Shown here in pieces: positions 11,917-22,399 of a stretch of DNA of 35,000 nucleotides. The DNA comes from Chrysomallon squamiferum (taxonomy: Eukaryota; Mollusca; Gastropoda; Neomphalida; Peltospiridae), in NCBI GenBank assembly GCA_012295275.1, contig CM022673.1, positions 9,370,788 through 9,405,787 of the forward strand, read 5' to 3'. The translations under genes and the position numbers were made by a program. Under the pieces are notes generated by a model, which saw only the letters and a program-made list of their open reading frames with translations, did no database searches and was not told where the DNA came from. Position 1 is the stretch's first letter. Each line of letters opens with the position of its first letter.

Positions 11917-14340
11917 AAGAAAGTGTGTTCTGTGAAAGTAAAAATGGATATAATTATCAAATTAATTATCAAATTTTAATAAAATTCATTTTGAATAAAT
12001 GCAGTAGTTTTCTTTGAAATAAATTGTCTTTCTTTCTTATTTTTGGTTTATTTATTAGTTTAAATTGACTCAAAGCACTTTTAATTAACTATTCTAGCCA
12101 TATGAATTAATTATTTATATATTTATTTATTTATTTATTATTTATTTATTTATAATTTAAATTTTGAAAACAACACATTTCAGGCTCAAAGACATATTAA
12201 TAAATACATCCTATATATAACTACACAACACACAAAATGATAAGTTTTAAAAATCACATACATGAATGTACAAACAATGGCTTTTGTGAAACATGTACAA
12301 ACAGACTGTACGTTTAATTTGTACGTAGACCTGCTAATGCCTGTTTATAAACGGCAATATACAAATTATTAAAAATCATAGTTTTGGTGATTCACGAATT
12401 TTCAGAACCGGAAGACTGTGATCTTCTGTTCAACACACACTGATATTTAATCATTAAAAATAATCTGTCAGTTGGAGGTCTAAGGGGGAAATATTTTCTT
12501 TATACAAAAAACTCTAAATGTTTTTCATATATTTATAGATATAATTTACTTGGCAGTTACGCTAAAGGTCAAAGGTAGACATATTAATGAATAAAAATTC
12601 TGAATCACAGTAAAATTAAAAAAAAAAAAAAATTATAATATATGAGTTATCGTCGTTCTAATTTAATAAGGAATTTATTTTTGTCAGATCGCTTATTAAA
12701 TAAATATAAAATAATATGATTTATGTTAAAAAGATATATTTGGTCCAGGAAAAAAAATGTAGTGATTGTGATTTTCATAAAGAAAATGTTTTTTTTTTTT
12801 TTTTTTTAATTTCATAATCTTTTTTTTTTTTTGATTTCATATTAATTTTGAATTTGTATATATTTAATATTAAAACTATATACACTATATTTTAAAACTA
12901 TCTATATCACGATTTCATTATGTGTGTGTATGTGTGTGCATGTGTGTGTTTGTGTGTAACATATATAATATACATTATGTATACTATGAAAATATGATCA
13001 AAGACTAAAATTAGTTATATAAATATGTATTTCATGAAAAGATCTTTTATTTAACATAAATAAATTCCTGTTAATGAATTAATTTATGTTAATCTTCCAA
13101 GTATATGAAAATATGTGTGATATGTAGAAGAATTAAGGCTAAAATGTTGCTGACTGTAAATGAATTATTTTATAATTATAAAGAAAACAAAACTACTATT
13201 GATTATAAACAAAATATAAATGTTGTGAACAAACAATAAAAAGCAAGTACTGTTCAGAAAAAAAAATATTGATTATTGACAAAACACAATGAAATATTTA
13301 TCTGAATTAAATAATTATTTAAAAAAAAAAAAAGTTCAAATTATATTTTGATTTTATATTTAATATTTCTGCCCAGTACAAGTATTCAGAAAACAATAGA
13401 CCAATATATATAATAATGATAATAATAATAATAAGAAAAAATAATAATAATCATAATCATACTTATGATATAATATAATGATAATAATAAGAAGAATAGT
13501 AATAGTATATAAATAATCTCAAAAGTATATAGGTTTACATTAAAAGAAATATTTGGTGTAGAAAAAAATGTAACCAATGACTGAAAAGAAATACAATTTA
13601 CATTTTATGGTCTACATAAAATTATATTATTCACTATCATTTAAACTGAGTTTTTCATCTTATGATAAAGAACATCCTTGAAATAAATACAAGTTTTAAA
13701 AATAAACTGTAAAAAAAACAACATTCTGCGACACATAAAATGTATAATAATAGAATTTTAAATGCTGTCATTAAGTGTAAATGAATAAAAAAAAAAATAA
13801 AAACTGAGAAATTTTATTCATAAACTGAAAATGACTAAAAATTTAAAACAAGCTGCTGGAAATAGGGTTGGTTTAAAAAAAAAAAACTAAAAATTTAATT
13901 TTCAATCTTTAATATCCCAACAAAGAGTTTTTTATTTCACTTTATTAAAACTGCCAAAATTTCCTGATTTCTTATAATTAGTTTTCTTTTTTTTGAAATA
14001 AAATATGGCAAATGTTAAATTTGGCAGTGTTTGTCTCTTGAGGCTTTTTTCTATTATGAGATTTAAAATATCACAAATTTTCATTTTCTACACTTGGCCA
14101 TGGCCAGTTTGTGATTTCTTGTTGTAAAATAATGTCCAGTGTTGACAATAAAGAAATAAAATTTCAAAGTGTTGATAAATTACACAGAATATTATAATAA
14201 TCAGTTAGCATACTAACAAATAAAAAATTATGATTATTATTTTAGTTTTTTCTAATTATCTTTGTTAATTTTTATAATTAACAGTTAAATTAAATGATGA
14301 AAAAAAAAATTCATTATATTATTTTCATTACTTATAAAAA
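11917..14340. other. AT-rich DNA with minor microsatellites, no gene
   Basis: Contains (TTTA)n at 12110-12153, T18 at 12789-12806, another T run near 12820-12832, an imperfect TG stretch at 12920-12957, and TAA/ATA patches at 13410-13500. A DR1-like motif lies at 12566-12578. No coding support. Confidence 0.5.
12566..12578 (+). promoter_or_regulatory. DR1-like nuclear receptor motif (imperfect)
   Basis: AGGTCA-A-AGGTAG: one perfect half-site and one degenerate half-site in a direct repeat with one-base spacing. It is one of three related motifs in the window. Confidence 0.25.
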
Positions 14341-14381
14341 AGAAAAAAAAAAAAACATTTTTTTTAATTAAAAAAATATGT

Positions 14382-14440
14382 AGCTTGTAAGATTTGAACC
14401 AACAACCTTACACTTCCAAATATTTTAACTATATCACATA
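14382..14440 (-). mobile_element. Degenerate tRNA-derived SINE head
   Basis: On the minus strand, TGTGATATAGTT resembles an RNA polymerase III A box / D-arm, and GGTTCAAATC (14391-14400) resembles the B box GGTTCGANTCC. They are separated by about 27 nt, with the 'AAGGTTGTTGGTTC' context usual for tRNA T arms. A T/A-rich stretch follows. The tRNA fold is decayed, so this is a SINE or tRNA-pseudogene relic, not a functional tRNA. Confidence 0.5.
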
Positions 14441-14445
14441 GAAGG

Positions 14446-15041
14446 ATAAACGACACTACAGTTAACACACAAGTACTGATATACATAACATTACACACAG
14501 ATGAGATGGTATTATCTTAATTTTAAAATTACTGAGATCAAAGGATCTTCTCATACATATGTTGGAAGAAGGAATTTGAAAAAAAAATTAAATAAATTTG
14601 TTTTTGTAATATACATGGTCTTATAACCACGTAATAATAATTTTAATAATAATAATAATATCTGAAATTTAGCTATCACAATGATTATATATGCATACAC
14701 TGTGTATCGTGTTTATAGAAACCTTTCACCACAGCTGTTATTCTTTTCTTGTCCTGAGGCTCATGTGCTGTTCTTTTTCTCTTTTAGGGAAACCTGAAAA
14801 ATACCACAGACAGTTTTAGTAAATAAACTGTTCACTAAAACAGAAAGAATATGTTGGGGTTTTGGGGGTTTCTTTTGTCTTCTTCTTCTCCTTTTAAAGG
14901 AGAAATCCAAAATACATCACAAACTGTCATGTGACGTCATATCTTGTTTTGTTTTGTTCTGTTTGATAATGTTATGTAATGTTATATTTTGTAATATTAT
15001 GTTGTTACTATGTTCTGCTCTGTTCTGTTTTCTTCTCTTCT
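14446..15041. other. AT-rich unique DNA, no gene
   Basis: Mostly unique sequence. It holds a perfect CRE at 14932-14939 and a minor TAA patch at 14630-14660. A minus-strand acceptor-like sequence followed by a very short open frame (14761-14793) was considered and rejected. Confidence 0.45.
14927..14939. promoter_or_regulatory. Overlapping TCATGTGA E-box and perfect CRE (TGACGTCA)
   Basis: TCATGTGA (MITF/TFE-type E-box) at 14927-14934 overlaps the palindromic TGACGTCA at 14932-14939. Consensus matches only. Confidence 0.3.
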
Positions 15042-15126
15042 ATTCAATTCAATTCAATTCAATTCAATTCAGTTCAGTTCAATTCAATTCAATTCAATTC
15101 AGTTCAGTTCAATTCAATTCAATTCA
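15042..15126. repeat. (AATTC)n pentanucleotide array with higher-order structure
   Basis: AATTC units with a two-unit AGTTC variant pair at 15071-15080 and again at 15101-15110, giving a 30-bp higher-order period. The FNSIQ/FNSVQ-type peptide frame is an artefact. Confidence 0.95.
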
Positions 15127-15136
15127 TTGATTTTGC

Positions 15137-15203
15137 TTGTTTGTTTGTTTGTTTGTTTGTTTGTTTGTTTGTTTGTTTGATTGATTGATTGTTTGTTTGT
15201 TTG
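15137..15203. repeat. (TTTG)n microsatellite with GATT interruption
   Basis: Tandem TTTG units with a short TGATTGATT interruption at about 15179-15190. Confidence 0.95.
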
Positions 15204-15490
15204 TACTAACTAAATGAATGAATGAATTATTAATTAATTTTTTATTGAAATACCAACATTTTTTTTTTATTAGCAATCAAATAATTATTTAATTTCTAAA
15301 TTGGAATATCAGAGAAGAAACCAGGAGCCTCCATACTCTCACGACATGCAGGAAATACGCCATTACTGATCACCGACTGGAACAGGAAAACAGCCCAAAA
15401 TGCAAAGAAGGGGAATCGATTAGAAAACCAAACTGAATTACAACCATCTTTGTTACATTTTAATAACAAAAAAAAAAATGTGAAAATAAG
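15204..15490. other. Unique DNA, no gene
   Basis: Contains short ATGA/TTAA repeats, then moderately complex sequence at 15310-15430. No family recognised. Confidence 0.4.
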
Positions 15491-15565
15491 TAGGTGGGGA
15501 AATTGATCCTAAAACCTGCAGCTTCTAAGATTAACATGCAACCTGCTGAATTATAAACCCAGCAT
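15491..15565 (-). mobile_element. Degenerate tRNA-derived SINE head
   Basis: On the minus strand, TATAATTCAGCAGGT (D-arm / A-box-like) is followed about 30 nt later by AGGATCAATTTCC (B-box / T-arm-like). The spacing and order match a tRNA-derived promoter. The fold is imperfect, so this is a relic. Confidence 0.45.
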
Positions 15566-16890
15566 TAGAAATAAGTAGCCAGGTTTACATGACCCATGGA
15601 GGAGAAAGGTCGACACGTTTTGAAAAAAAAGCCAGCACAATGACTTTAAACAGTGATGAATTTCTCATCACCCATTTGTAATGCTATTTATCAAACAACA
15701 AGCAAATAGCAGTGACATAAAAATCACATCAACTCTGCAAGTGACTGCAACAAAAGGACCGACCATTCTCTTCTTTTCACGGCTACCTACAATTATTTCC
15801 AGCGCAAGGCCGGGCTGGAAGAAGAGACTGCAGATCTGGCGGGCTTTACGTGACAAGAGAACCTCGCAGTGAACAGTTACTACATCCATCAAAAACAAAT
15901 CGACTGGTTGGGTCAAACATGGCTTGTCGTCGATCGTCCATTAACTCCTCAATTGAAACACTTTTTTCTCCATCAGCAAAGTCTCGCGGTAATGAGCACC
16001 CGCAGAAACATCGCCACGTCCACGCCAACTCGTCCCTTGTGACGGAGAAGACGATGCAGCGACAACAATGAGCCATGACTGTCGAGCATCGACTACGACA
16101 ATGGCGTGATGATACCGGCCACATGGGCACACCTCATTGCTTGGGAGAAGTCTTCGGCAAATTGGAGGGTTTTTTTTTTTTTCAGACCGACACACAAAGC
16201 AGTTAATGGGATTTTTCTCAAACTCTCTTTTCGTTTTTATGTCTTTGATTAATGGTGTTGTCAGCAAATCTTTTATTTCTGGCAAAATATCAATTACAAG
16301 CCACAAGCTGAGACAGGTTCAATATTTGGCACATCAATTAGCGATTGTAAACCTCGGCCAGATTTAGTTTATTGCCTTGGGAGGTTGCGACGGCTCCAGG
16401 AGCAAAACAATATTTCTCCGTCCCTGAGAAACACATATACCACATCAAACCGCGGACTTCACACTCGACGATGCCCCATGCACGATGCTGTTGTACCATC
16501 TGCTCATTAATTTCTGTCCCTCAAAAGAAAAACAAGTCTTTTTGTCGCCGAGATAATTTCTTTTACTGTCGTGCAGCAGATGATGACAACGAGGTGGATA
16601 TTGTTGCCCAAGTCGGCAGCCCCCATCGTCCCGCATCTCTGGGATGATTAACCAGCGACTCTGTCCATCCTCTTTTATTTATTTCTTTATTTTTTTTTCT
16701 CCTCTTTCTTTTCTCCGAACAATTGGGACCTTTCGTGCCCCGATTATTTCTCCTCTTTCATCACCCTTCGCTGTCATCGAACGTGGATTATTGCTTCTAA
16801 AAGAGCCTCGCATCGCGACCGCTTCACTGGGTTTCTCGACTGCTGACCTGAGGGCGGAGGTCGACACTGATACCCTGCTTTAAACTAATT
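15566..16890. other. Large CpG-containing non-repetitive island, candidate regulatory block
   Basis: About 1.3 kb of balanced-composition sequence, the longest such block in the window, interrupted only by short T runs (16169-16180, 16690-16699). Overlapping frames of 60-120 codons occur on both strands at once, as expected for GC-balanced non-coding DNA, and none resembles a known family or is flanked by matching splice sites. The 13-mer CGACACTGATACC recurs at 16862-16874. It lies 1.1-2.4 kb downstream of the gene's stop codon. Confidence 0.45.
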
Positions 16891-17630
16891 GATAAACTTC
16901 AATAATGATTAAAAATTATTAACCGCTTTCGCAGTCGTTGCTCTTTTTTTCTGTCATTCGTGCTGCCAAAGACAAACTGCAAACAACAGGGCCACGAGAT
17001 GATCACGTTTGAATTTTTTTTTTTCTCTCTCTCTCTCAAATAAAAAAAAACAACAAAACATCAAATTAATTTTTTTTTTTTTTTAAAACCCAGAGAAATG
17101 TCAGAAAGAGAGTGTGCGATGTCTGAAGGATCAGGATTTACTGTCAGCGTACGAACTCTTATGAATGTTAATTATTTTGAAATGAAAAGTAAATTTAATT
17201 TCAGCATCTGAGCAATAGTTGTTTATTATTATTTGTATTATTGTTGTTGTTGTTGTTGTTGCGGTTAAATAACTTATTTTTCAAAAGCATGAAACAGTCT
17301 AAATCTTTTTTAAGTTAAAAATAAGATATGTATTAAAATAAATTTAAATGTTATTATTATTACAGTTAATACTTCTACTACTTCTTCTACAGCTAATTTA
17401 ATGTATAATTTAACTTTTAAATAAATACTAAAAATTATTTTTATACATAAAGTATTTTAAGTTAAAATAGTTTTATAAATATAACTAATATATTAAAATA
17501 AAAGTATATTTTGTTAGTCTTGTTGATATTGCTATTGTTGTTCTTATTATTTATATATTATCATTACAACCAATTATTATCACTATTAATATCATTATTA
17601 TCATTATTATTATTTAACATCATCATCATC
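16891..17630. other. AT-rich 3' flanking DNA with short microsatellites
   Basis: Contains a CT run near 17024-17036, T and A runs near 17040-17086, (TTG)n at 17239-17261, and TTA/TCA patches at 17560-17630. No coding signal. Confidence 0.5.
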
Positions 17631-17636
17631 TTTATT
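17631..17636 (-). promoter_or_regulatory. Candidate polyadenylation signal (AATAAA)
   Basis: This is the first canonical AATAAA on the minus strand after the stop codon, about 310 nt downstream of it. I saw no earlier AATAAA between 17637 and 17945. Later hexamers are frequent because of (TTTATT)-type sequence, so the real cleavage site cannot be fixed from sequence alone. Confidence 0.3.
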
Positions 17637-17670
17637 AAACAATTCTGTGTTTATGTTATATACTGATTAT

Positions 17671-17676
17671 TTTAAT
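17671..17676 (-). promoter_or_regulatory. Candidate polyadenylation signal (ATTAAA)
   Basis: This is the first ATTAAA hexamer on the minus strand after the TAG at 17946, about 270 nt downstream. In such AT-rich DNA the hexamer alone is weak evidence. Confidence 0.2.
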
Positions 17677-17744
17677 TTTATGTTTAAACATAAAATAAAA
17701 TAAATAATTAATGGCAAATGTGTATGTTAAATGTCAATATAATT

Positions 17745-17945
17745 AACCTGTGTATAACAAAACCTGTCTATTATGGCCAAACATAAATTTAACAGCACTT
17801 ATAAATACCAATTGTTTCAAAATAACTCCTATCATATAAAACTGTCCAAAATTACTATCCAAAATGACCATTTCTCCATAGCAACAACCTGTCTAAAATA
17901 TATCTTAACCTCAGAAAAAAGACCACTCATAAACTGACCATGTCT
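17745..17945 (-). repeat. Degenerate short tandem repeat directly after the stop codon (proximal 3' UTR)
   Basis: On the plus strand, variants of ACCTGTCTAAAATGACCA-like sequence recur: ACCTGTCTATTATGGCC near 17762, CTGTCCAAAATTACTATCC and AAAATGACCATTTC near 17843-17875, ACCTGTCTAAAATATATC near 17887, and AAACTGACCATGTCTC ending at 17946. Spacing is irregular, about 20-40 bp. The last variant touches the stop codon. If transcription continues past the stop, this is the proximal 3' UTR of the gene. Confidence 0.55.
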
Positions 17946-18119
17946 CTATGCTGCACTCTCGGAACCTTTTGATGAAGAGCTTGTTGTGTCGTCAGGACTG
18001 TTCTGACTCAGCTTCCGCTCAAATTCCAGAGCCTCTTCCTCAGCCTTCTCCTTCAGCGCCATCTGGTAGGCAATCTCAAAAGCTTCTCCAAGAGTAAGAA
18101 TTATTTCCCCCGCTAACTC
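17946..18119 (-). CDS. ANKS1: ANKS1-family protein, terminal coding exon (PTB C-terminal helix and tail)
   Basis: This 174-nt exon encodes 57 residues and a TAG stop. It starts ELAGEIILTLGEAFEIAYQ, followed by MALKEK. The pattern E-I-I-L-T-L-G-x-A-F-E-x-A-Y-Q-x-A-L is the C-terminal amphipathic helix that closes the PTB fold in ANKS1A/ANKS1B. After residue about 26 comes a charged helix (EEEALEFERKLSQ) and then a Ser/Thr-rich acidic tail (SPDDTTSSSS) ending SESAA. The vertebrate proteins, as I recall them, continue for several tens of residues with a proline/lysine-rich segment that is absent here, so this tail is short and divergent. The acceptor is a long T tract ending TGTCTACAG, with exon base 1 at 18119. 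No strong GT donor lies before the stop, so this is probably the last coding exon of this isoform. GC content is clearly higher than in the flanking DNA. Confidence 0.92.
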   Translation of the reverse strand, partial: ELAGEIILTLGEAFEIAYQMALKEKAEEEALEFERKLSQNSPDDTTSSSSKGSESAA

Positions 18120-18213
18120 CTGTAGACAAAAAAAAAGAAAAAAATTAATTAAAAATGAAAAATAAATGAAACTATAAATCATTGTTTTAACTAAAATGAA
18201 AAAAATTGATACA

Positions 18214-18385
18214 TTTAATGTTTATCTCTCTGTGTGTATGTGTGTGTATGTATGTAAGGTTACATCTAAATATGTATTTACACCTATATGTTTATGTGTT
18301 TCTGTTTAAAGGGTTGTCTGTATGAATATATACAAGTACATATCAATATTTTGGTAGGCAGATGTGTTTGTTTATCTCTAAATAT

Positions 18386-18420
<35 letters not shown>

Positions 18421-18724
18421 ATCAACTAAAAACATGATCTATTAGTAATACCAGGATATATAAATGGTATGTATTTCAATATTTGTTAATTTATTTAATT
18501 TAAATTTAAAAAATTTTAATTTAACTTTTCAATTTATTTTAATGTTTTGTTTTCTCATTTCTCAAGTTTTATTTTACATCTTCAAAACAAAATTTTTAAA
18601 TTTTTAATTTATTATTTTCAATTTTATTTTTAACTTTTATTTTATCATTTTTTTGGAGCAATTTTTATTTTACAATTTCATATTATATATATATATTTTT
18701 TTATTACATTTTTAAAAATAATTT
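18214..18724. repeat. TG/TATG steps, A34 tract and AT-rich low-complexity DNA
   Basis: TGTGTATG steps near 18230-18255, an uninterrupted A34 at about 18385-18418, then imperfect TTTAAT/TTTTA-rich sequence to 18724. Intronic. Confidence 0.75.
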
Positions 18725-19260
18725 TGCAATAAATGCCACTTGCAGCCGACAGAGAGATCAGCCCATCGGAAGTCAAAGAAGAACAGAGAACAAAGACAAC
18801 AATTAATAAAGAGCTGACCCAAACTCAAACTTTTAACCCACACATTTTCTGCAAGACCGGTCAAGCGATTTTCCAGTGGTGACCCCAACACACTGGACAT
18901 CCTTGCCCAGTGGATGGTGGCGTGAGCGCTGCTGTTGTCAACGATGTCAGAGGACGGCTACTTGAAAAACAGCTGAGGGCTACATTTAATTAAATCGTCA
19001 CTGCCATAGAGGGATCCCCCTGTTTAAAAGACTGGGGGTCAACTGTCCCTTTGAGACCTGTGTGTGATAGTGTTGTCAACAAAGGTACTCGCGGGCAGAT
19101 GCCGTTACGGACACAACAGCCACTCCATGTGAATGAGAACTCCTCAGAGTGACCCTTGGGTGTGATTTAAACATCAACATCGGCCAGAAGTGACCAATGG
19201 CAAACATCAACAGTTGCAACGGGACGTTTTATTGAAAACACTGTTAAGAGGTTTTTGACT
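18725..19260. other. Intronic non-repetitive island, candidate regulatory element
   Basis: Balanced composition with no low-complexity tract. It includes a TTTAATTAAA homeodomain-type palindrome near 18985 and several CpGs, and no open frame supported by splice sites. It lies 0.6-1.1 kb upstream of the terminal coding exon. Confidence 0.4.
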
Positions 19261-19279
19261 CAGTGTAATTGTTTTGTTG

Positions 19280-19308
19280 TTTTTTTTTAAAAAAAAAAAA
19301 AAAAAAAA
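19280..19308. repeat. Abutting poly-T/poly-A tract
   Basis: T9 runs directly into A20. Confidence 0.95.
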
Positions 19309-19425
19309 GGGATAAGTAAGGGAAATCATAAGGAGTTGAAAACAAAAAGAAAAGTGGGATTTGTAGATTTAGGAGAACAGAAGTATCAGTTTTATAATAT
19401 TAAATTTTAATAGTTGTTTGATATC

Positions 19426-19540
19426 ATTATTATTATTATTATTATTATTACTGTTGTGGTTGTTGTTACTACTACTACTAATTCTAATGGTACTGCTGTT
19501 GTTGCTGTTGTTCTTGTTATTGTTATATTATCAGAAGTAG
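19426..19540. repeat. Trinucleotide mosaic (TTA, TTG, TAC, TGC units)
   Basis: (ATT)n at 19426-19450 changes to TTG/TAC/TGC-type units through about 19540. Confidence 0.85.
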
Positions 19541-19626
19541 AGCATTGACTGAATTTGAAAAAATCTAAACTGGAAATCAATTTCAAAAAGGGTATTAATT
19601 TAAATAATAATAAAATAATAATTATA

Positions 19627-19700
19627 AGAAGAAGAAGATTATTATCATCATCATCATCATCATCATTACCAGAAATGAAAAAACAATGTCAGATATACAT

Positions 19701-19759
<59 letters not shown>
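19627..19759. repeat. (AGA)n, (ATC)n and (GA)n microsatellites
   Basis: (AGA)4 at 19627-19638, (ATC)n at 19643-19667 and about 56 bp of pure (GA)n at 19703-19758. Confidence 0.95.
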
Positions 19760-19761
<2 letters not shown>

Positions 19762-20039
19762 AATTATTACATCTTTAACATTCTTTTACCAAAAAGATAA
19801 AAAAAAAAAAGAATCAAAGCTAATATTATATAATATACTAATACATATTATATTTTTAAAGCCCAACAATAAAAAGATATCTCGAAAAGAATCTATTTAA
19901 TGTAATAACAATGACAACAGCAAAAACACTTGAACTAATCTTCAAATTATAAATGATTTAAGGGCTTACGAGTACAAAATTAAATACTCAAACAACCCCA
20001 ATATACGGATATATAGACATAAAACTGAAAAGGAAATCC

Positions 20040-20300
20040 AATAGGTGACAGATTTCCTCAATAAACAGGAAAATGGATGGCCATGAAAAGGTGTCAGTTC
20101 TCCAGGTGAGAAAACTCGTCAGATGAAGAGCTACACCCTGCTGGTACAAACACATCGCAGACAGGTAACTAATCAAGGTAACCGAATCAAATGTTTTTCT
20201 AAAACTCATCCCCCACGGACACCCCACGTTACCACGCCCTCGTGCACAAACTGAAAGCCGTGTTGACATTTTCTTTTCTCCCCTCACACGTTACATAGCA
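20040..20300. other. Intronic non-repetitive island
   Basis: Complex sequence with CAGGTG/CAGGTA E-box-like motifs and several CpGs in 20210-20290. A minus-strand frame of about 99 codons crosses it but resembles no family and has no matching splice context. Confidence 0.35.
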
Positions 20301-20343
20301 GATCGACTTTCAGGCTTTTTTGTAATTCTGAGGCTAGTACTGA

Positions 20344-20344
<1 letters not shown>

Positions 20345-20382
<38 letters not shown>
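20345..20382. repeat. Poly-A tract (38 nt)
   Basis: Uninterrupted A38. Confidence 0.97.
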
Positions 20383-20384
<2 letters not shown>

Positions 20385-20399
20385 AAAATAAGGAAAACA

Positions 20400-20940
20400 T
20401 AAGAAAGGAAAACAGGGGTACAAACAGAGCTGAGTTTGAGAAAAACGTCTGCAGAACAATGTCATCAAATTATGCATGGATCGCTTGCTTTTATCTACCT
20501 GGTTAATTCTAGAAGCTCCTGCGAAGACCTCTCCAAACAACAGCGATGCCCAGGAGCAAAATAAAATGGAAGCGCAATTAGTGAGCCGGCTTCAATTGTC
20601 CGCAGTGTCTAATTTCCCCGCCCGATCATATTTCACCCCACCCGCTAAGACCCAGCCTCAGAGGCCTTCAAAGCTTCCCCATGGTGCCTCCCCCCCCACC
20701 ACCACCACCACCCAGTAGGATAGAAAAAATGTTTATGTACAATTTGCTAAGACATTTTTGACTGTGTTTTGAATCGGGGGAAGACAATTGGGTATATTGA
20801 GAGAACAGGCGAGAATGGCCCGAAGGCCGAGGCTCGATTTGTTTAGCGATGGTAAACTAACAATTTGACACAAACAAAGACTTTAATTACATGACTGTCA
20901 CCAATGATCACTTAAGAGCCAGAGGGGCTGGGGTAGGGTT
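20400..20940. other. Intronic non-repetitive island, candidate regulatory element
   Basis: About 540 bp of complex sequence with AATTATGCAT near 20467 (POU/homeodomain-like), TTTAATTACATGA near 20881, forkhead-like GTAAACTAACA near 20851 and a short (ACC)n at 20697-20713. The plus-strand frame ending in poly-Thr is a by-product of the (ACC)n. Confidence 0.4.
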
Positions 20941-20956
20941 GTCTAAACTAACTGGA

Positions 20957-20987
<31 letters not shown>

Positions 20988-21064
20988 GTGTGTTTTTTGT
21001 TAAAGTACTTTATTTATTTGTTGTTGTTTTTAAAAAAAAAAAAAAAAAAATATCTTTTTTTTTT
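20957..21064. repeat. Poly-T / poly-A cluster
   Basis: T25 at 20957-20981, then T5 followed by an A18 run near 21031-21049, then a further T run. Confidence 0.9.
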
Positions 21065-22012
21065 GTTATTAATATATTATTACGGTAATATTATTTTGAC
21101 TAAGAATATATCAAATAGTTTATCAGTCAGTATAAGGGACTCAAAGTTTTTTTAAAAAGCCTATAAATACACACTGTATTGTATATTAATAAAGCAAGGC
21201 AACTCAACCATTGGATTGTGTAAGAAAAACAAGACAGGTGGGGAAAAAAAATAAATAATAATTATTATTATAATAGAAATAATAAATATTTTTGTTTAGT
21301 GTTTTTCTGTCTGATGTCACAGCCTATTTTCAATAATTCAAATAAAAACATGAAAATATGAATGTCTTTAATGTGACAGATTCCTTGAATGAGTTCAAAG
21401 ACAAATTTCTTCTGAAGTTTTGCTTAACAAAAGTCAAAGGTGATCAGTTCTGGAATACTAAGTTACCTTTGTGAAAATATAGATCAACTGGGTGGGTGGG
21501 CATCAATCAAAGTGTTATAAATAGGTAAATATTAAAAAGTGTAAAGGAAAAAATATCACACATGATCTCAAACCAGGTCTGAAGTCACATGGCCAAGATT
21601 AGTGAACATCAGTGGAGTGACACAAACATTTTTGATACTGAAATTTTGTTTTAAAATGGGTTTATAAACCCATTTAAATAACATATCAATATCAAAAATG
21701 TACGTTGTGTCTTTCTGAAATTGATGAAATTGTTAATTCTAAGATTTATTTTATAGTTCTTTTACGAATACTTATTCGCTGGATACATCATTTGATAAAA
21801 ACAAAGAAACAACTGGAATGGGAAATATTATTGTATTAAAAAAAACAGGCTTCCACTGTTTATAAATTTGATTTTGTTTCTAAATAAAACAATAAAATGT
21901 AAGAAAATATTTTTCTTGAACATCTTCTTTTGCTGTCTTTTCCTAGCTAAAACTCTTCTTTCACAGTTTGAGTTAATTTCTTAATTTTTTATCTTTTTAG
22001 TTATCATTTCCA
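21065..22012. other. Intronic AT-rich DNA
   Basis: Unique AT-rich sequence with a small (TAA/TTA)-rich patch at 21250-21290. The one notable element is the DR1-like motif at 21431-21443. Confidence 0.5.
21431..21443 (+). promoter_or_regulatory. DR1-like nuclear receptor motif
   Basis: AAGTCA-A-AGGTGA, a direct repeat of hexamer half-sites with one-base spacing. It shares 16 of 17 bases with the motif at 23742-23758 when compared over 21433-21449. Confidence 0.3.
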
Positions 22013-22053
22013 TTGTTGTTGTTGTTGTTTTATTATTATTATTATTATTATTT
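22013..22053. repeat. (TTG)n-(TTA)n compound microsatellite
   Basis: About five TTG units followed by about eight TTA units. Confidence 0.9.
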
Positions 22054-22399
22054 TCATTATTTATATTTGTAAATTAATTTTACTTTTTATTTTGTATTTC
22101 AAGTTCACCCATCCCAGATTTGCCAATCCCAGAATAATAAGCATTCCATAAGAACTGTTGTAAACGCCTTAGGACAATGCAGCTTAAACTAGAAAAAGTT
22201 TTTGATAAAAAGAAAGATACAATGACAGATTACATTACTACAAGTATACTTGAAGTAAGATAATGTTACAAGATATTCAAAACTATTACATCATTTAACA
22301 AGCATCATCAATTTCAAATAACAGACACCCCATGACTACAATTTTTTATTTTTTTATCCATATTAAAATATTATTTTTATATTAATTGTTAGTTAGGGT
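22054..22399. other. Intronic AT-rich DNA, nothing recognised
   Basis: Unique AT-rich sequence without coding or regulatory features that I can support. Confidence 0.5.

Noticed and set aside
14761-14793. Minus-strand mini-exon VSLKEKKNST-stop after a TTTTTCAG acceptor
   Set aside because: The acceptor looks good, but the upstream ANKS1 exon already ends in a stop and has no strong internal donor, so no transcript structure supports it. cDNA joining to 14793 would revive it.
15668-16306. Overlapping 60-120-codon frames on both strands
   Set aside because: No family resemblance, no paired splice sites, and simultaneous openness on both strands is expected for GC-balanced non-coding DNA.
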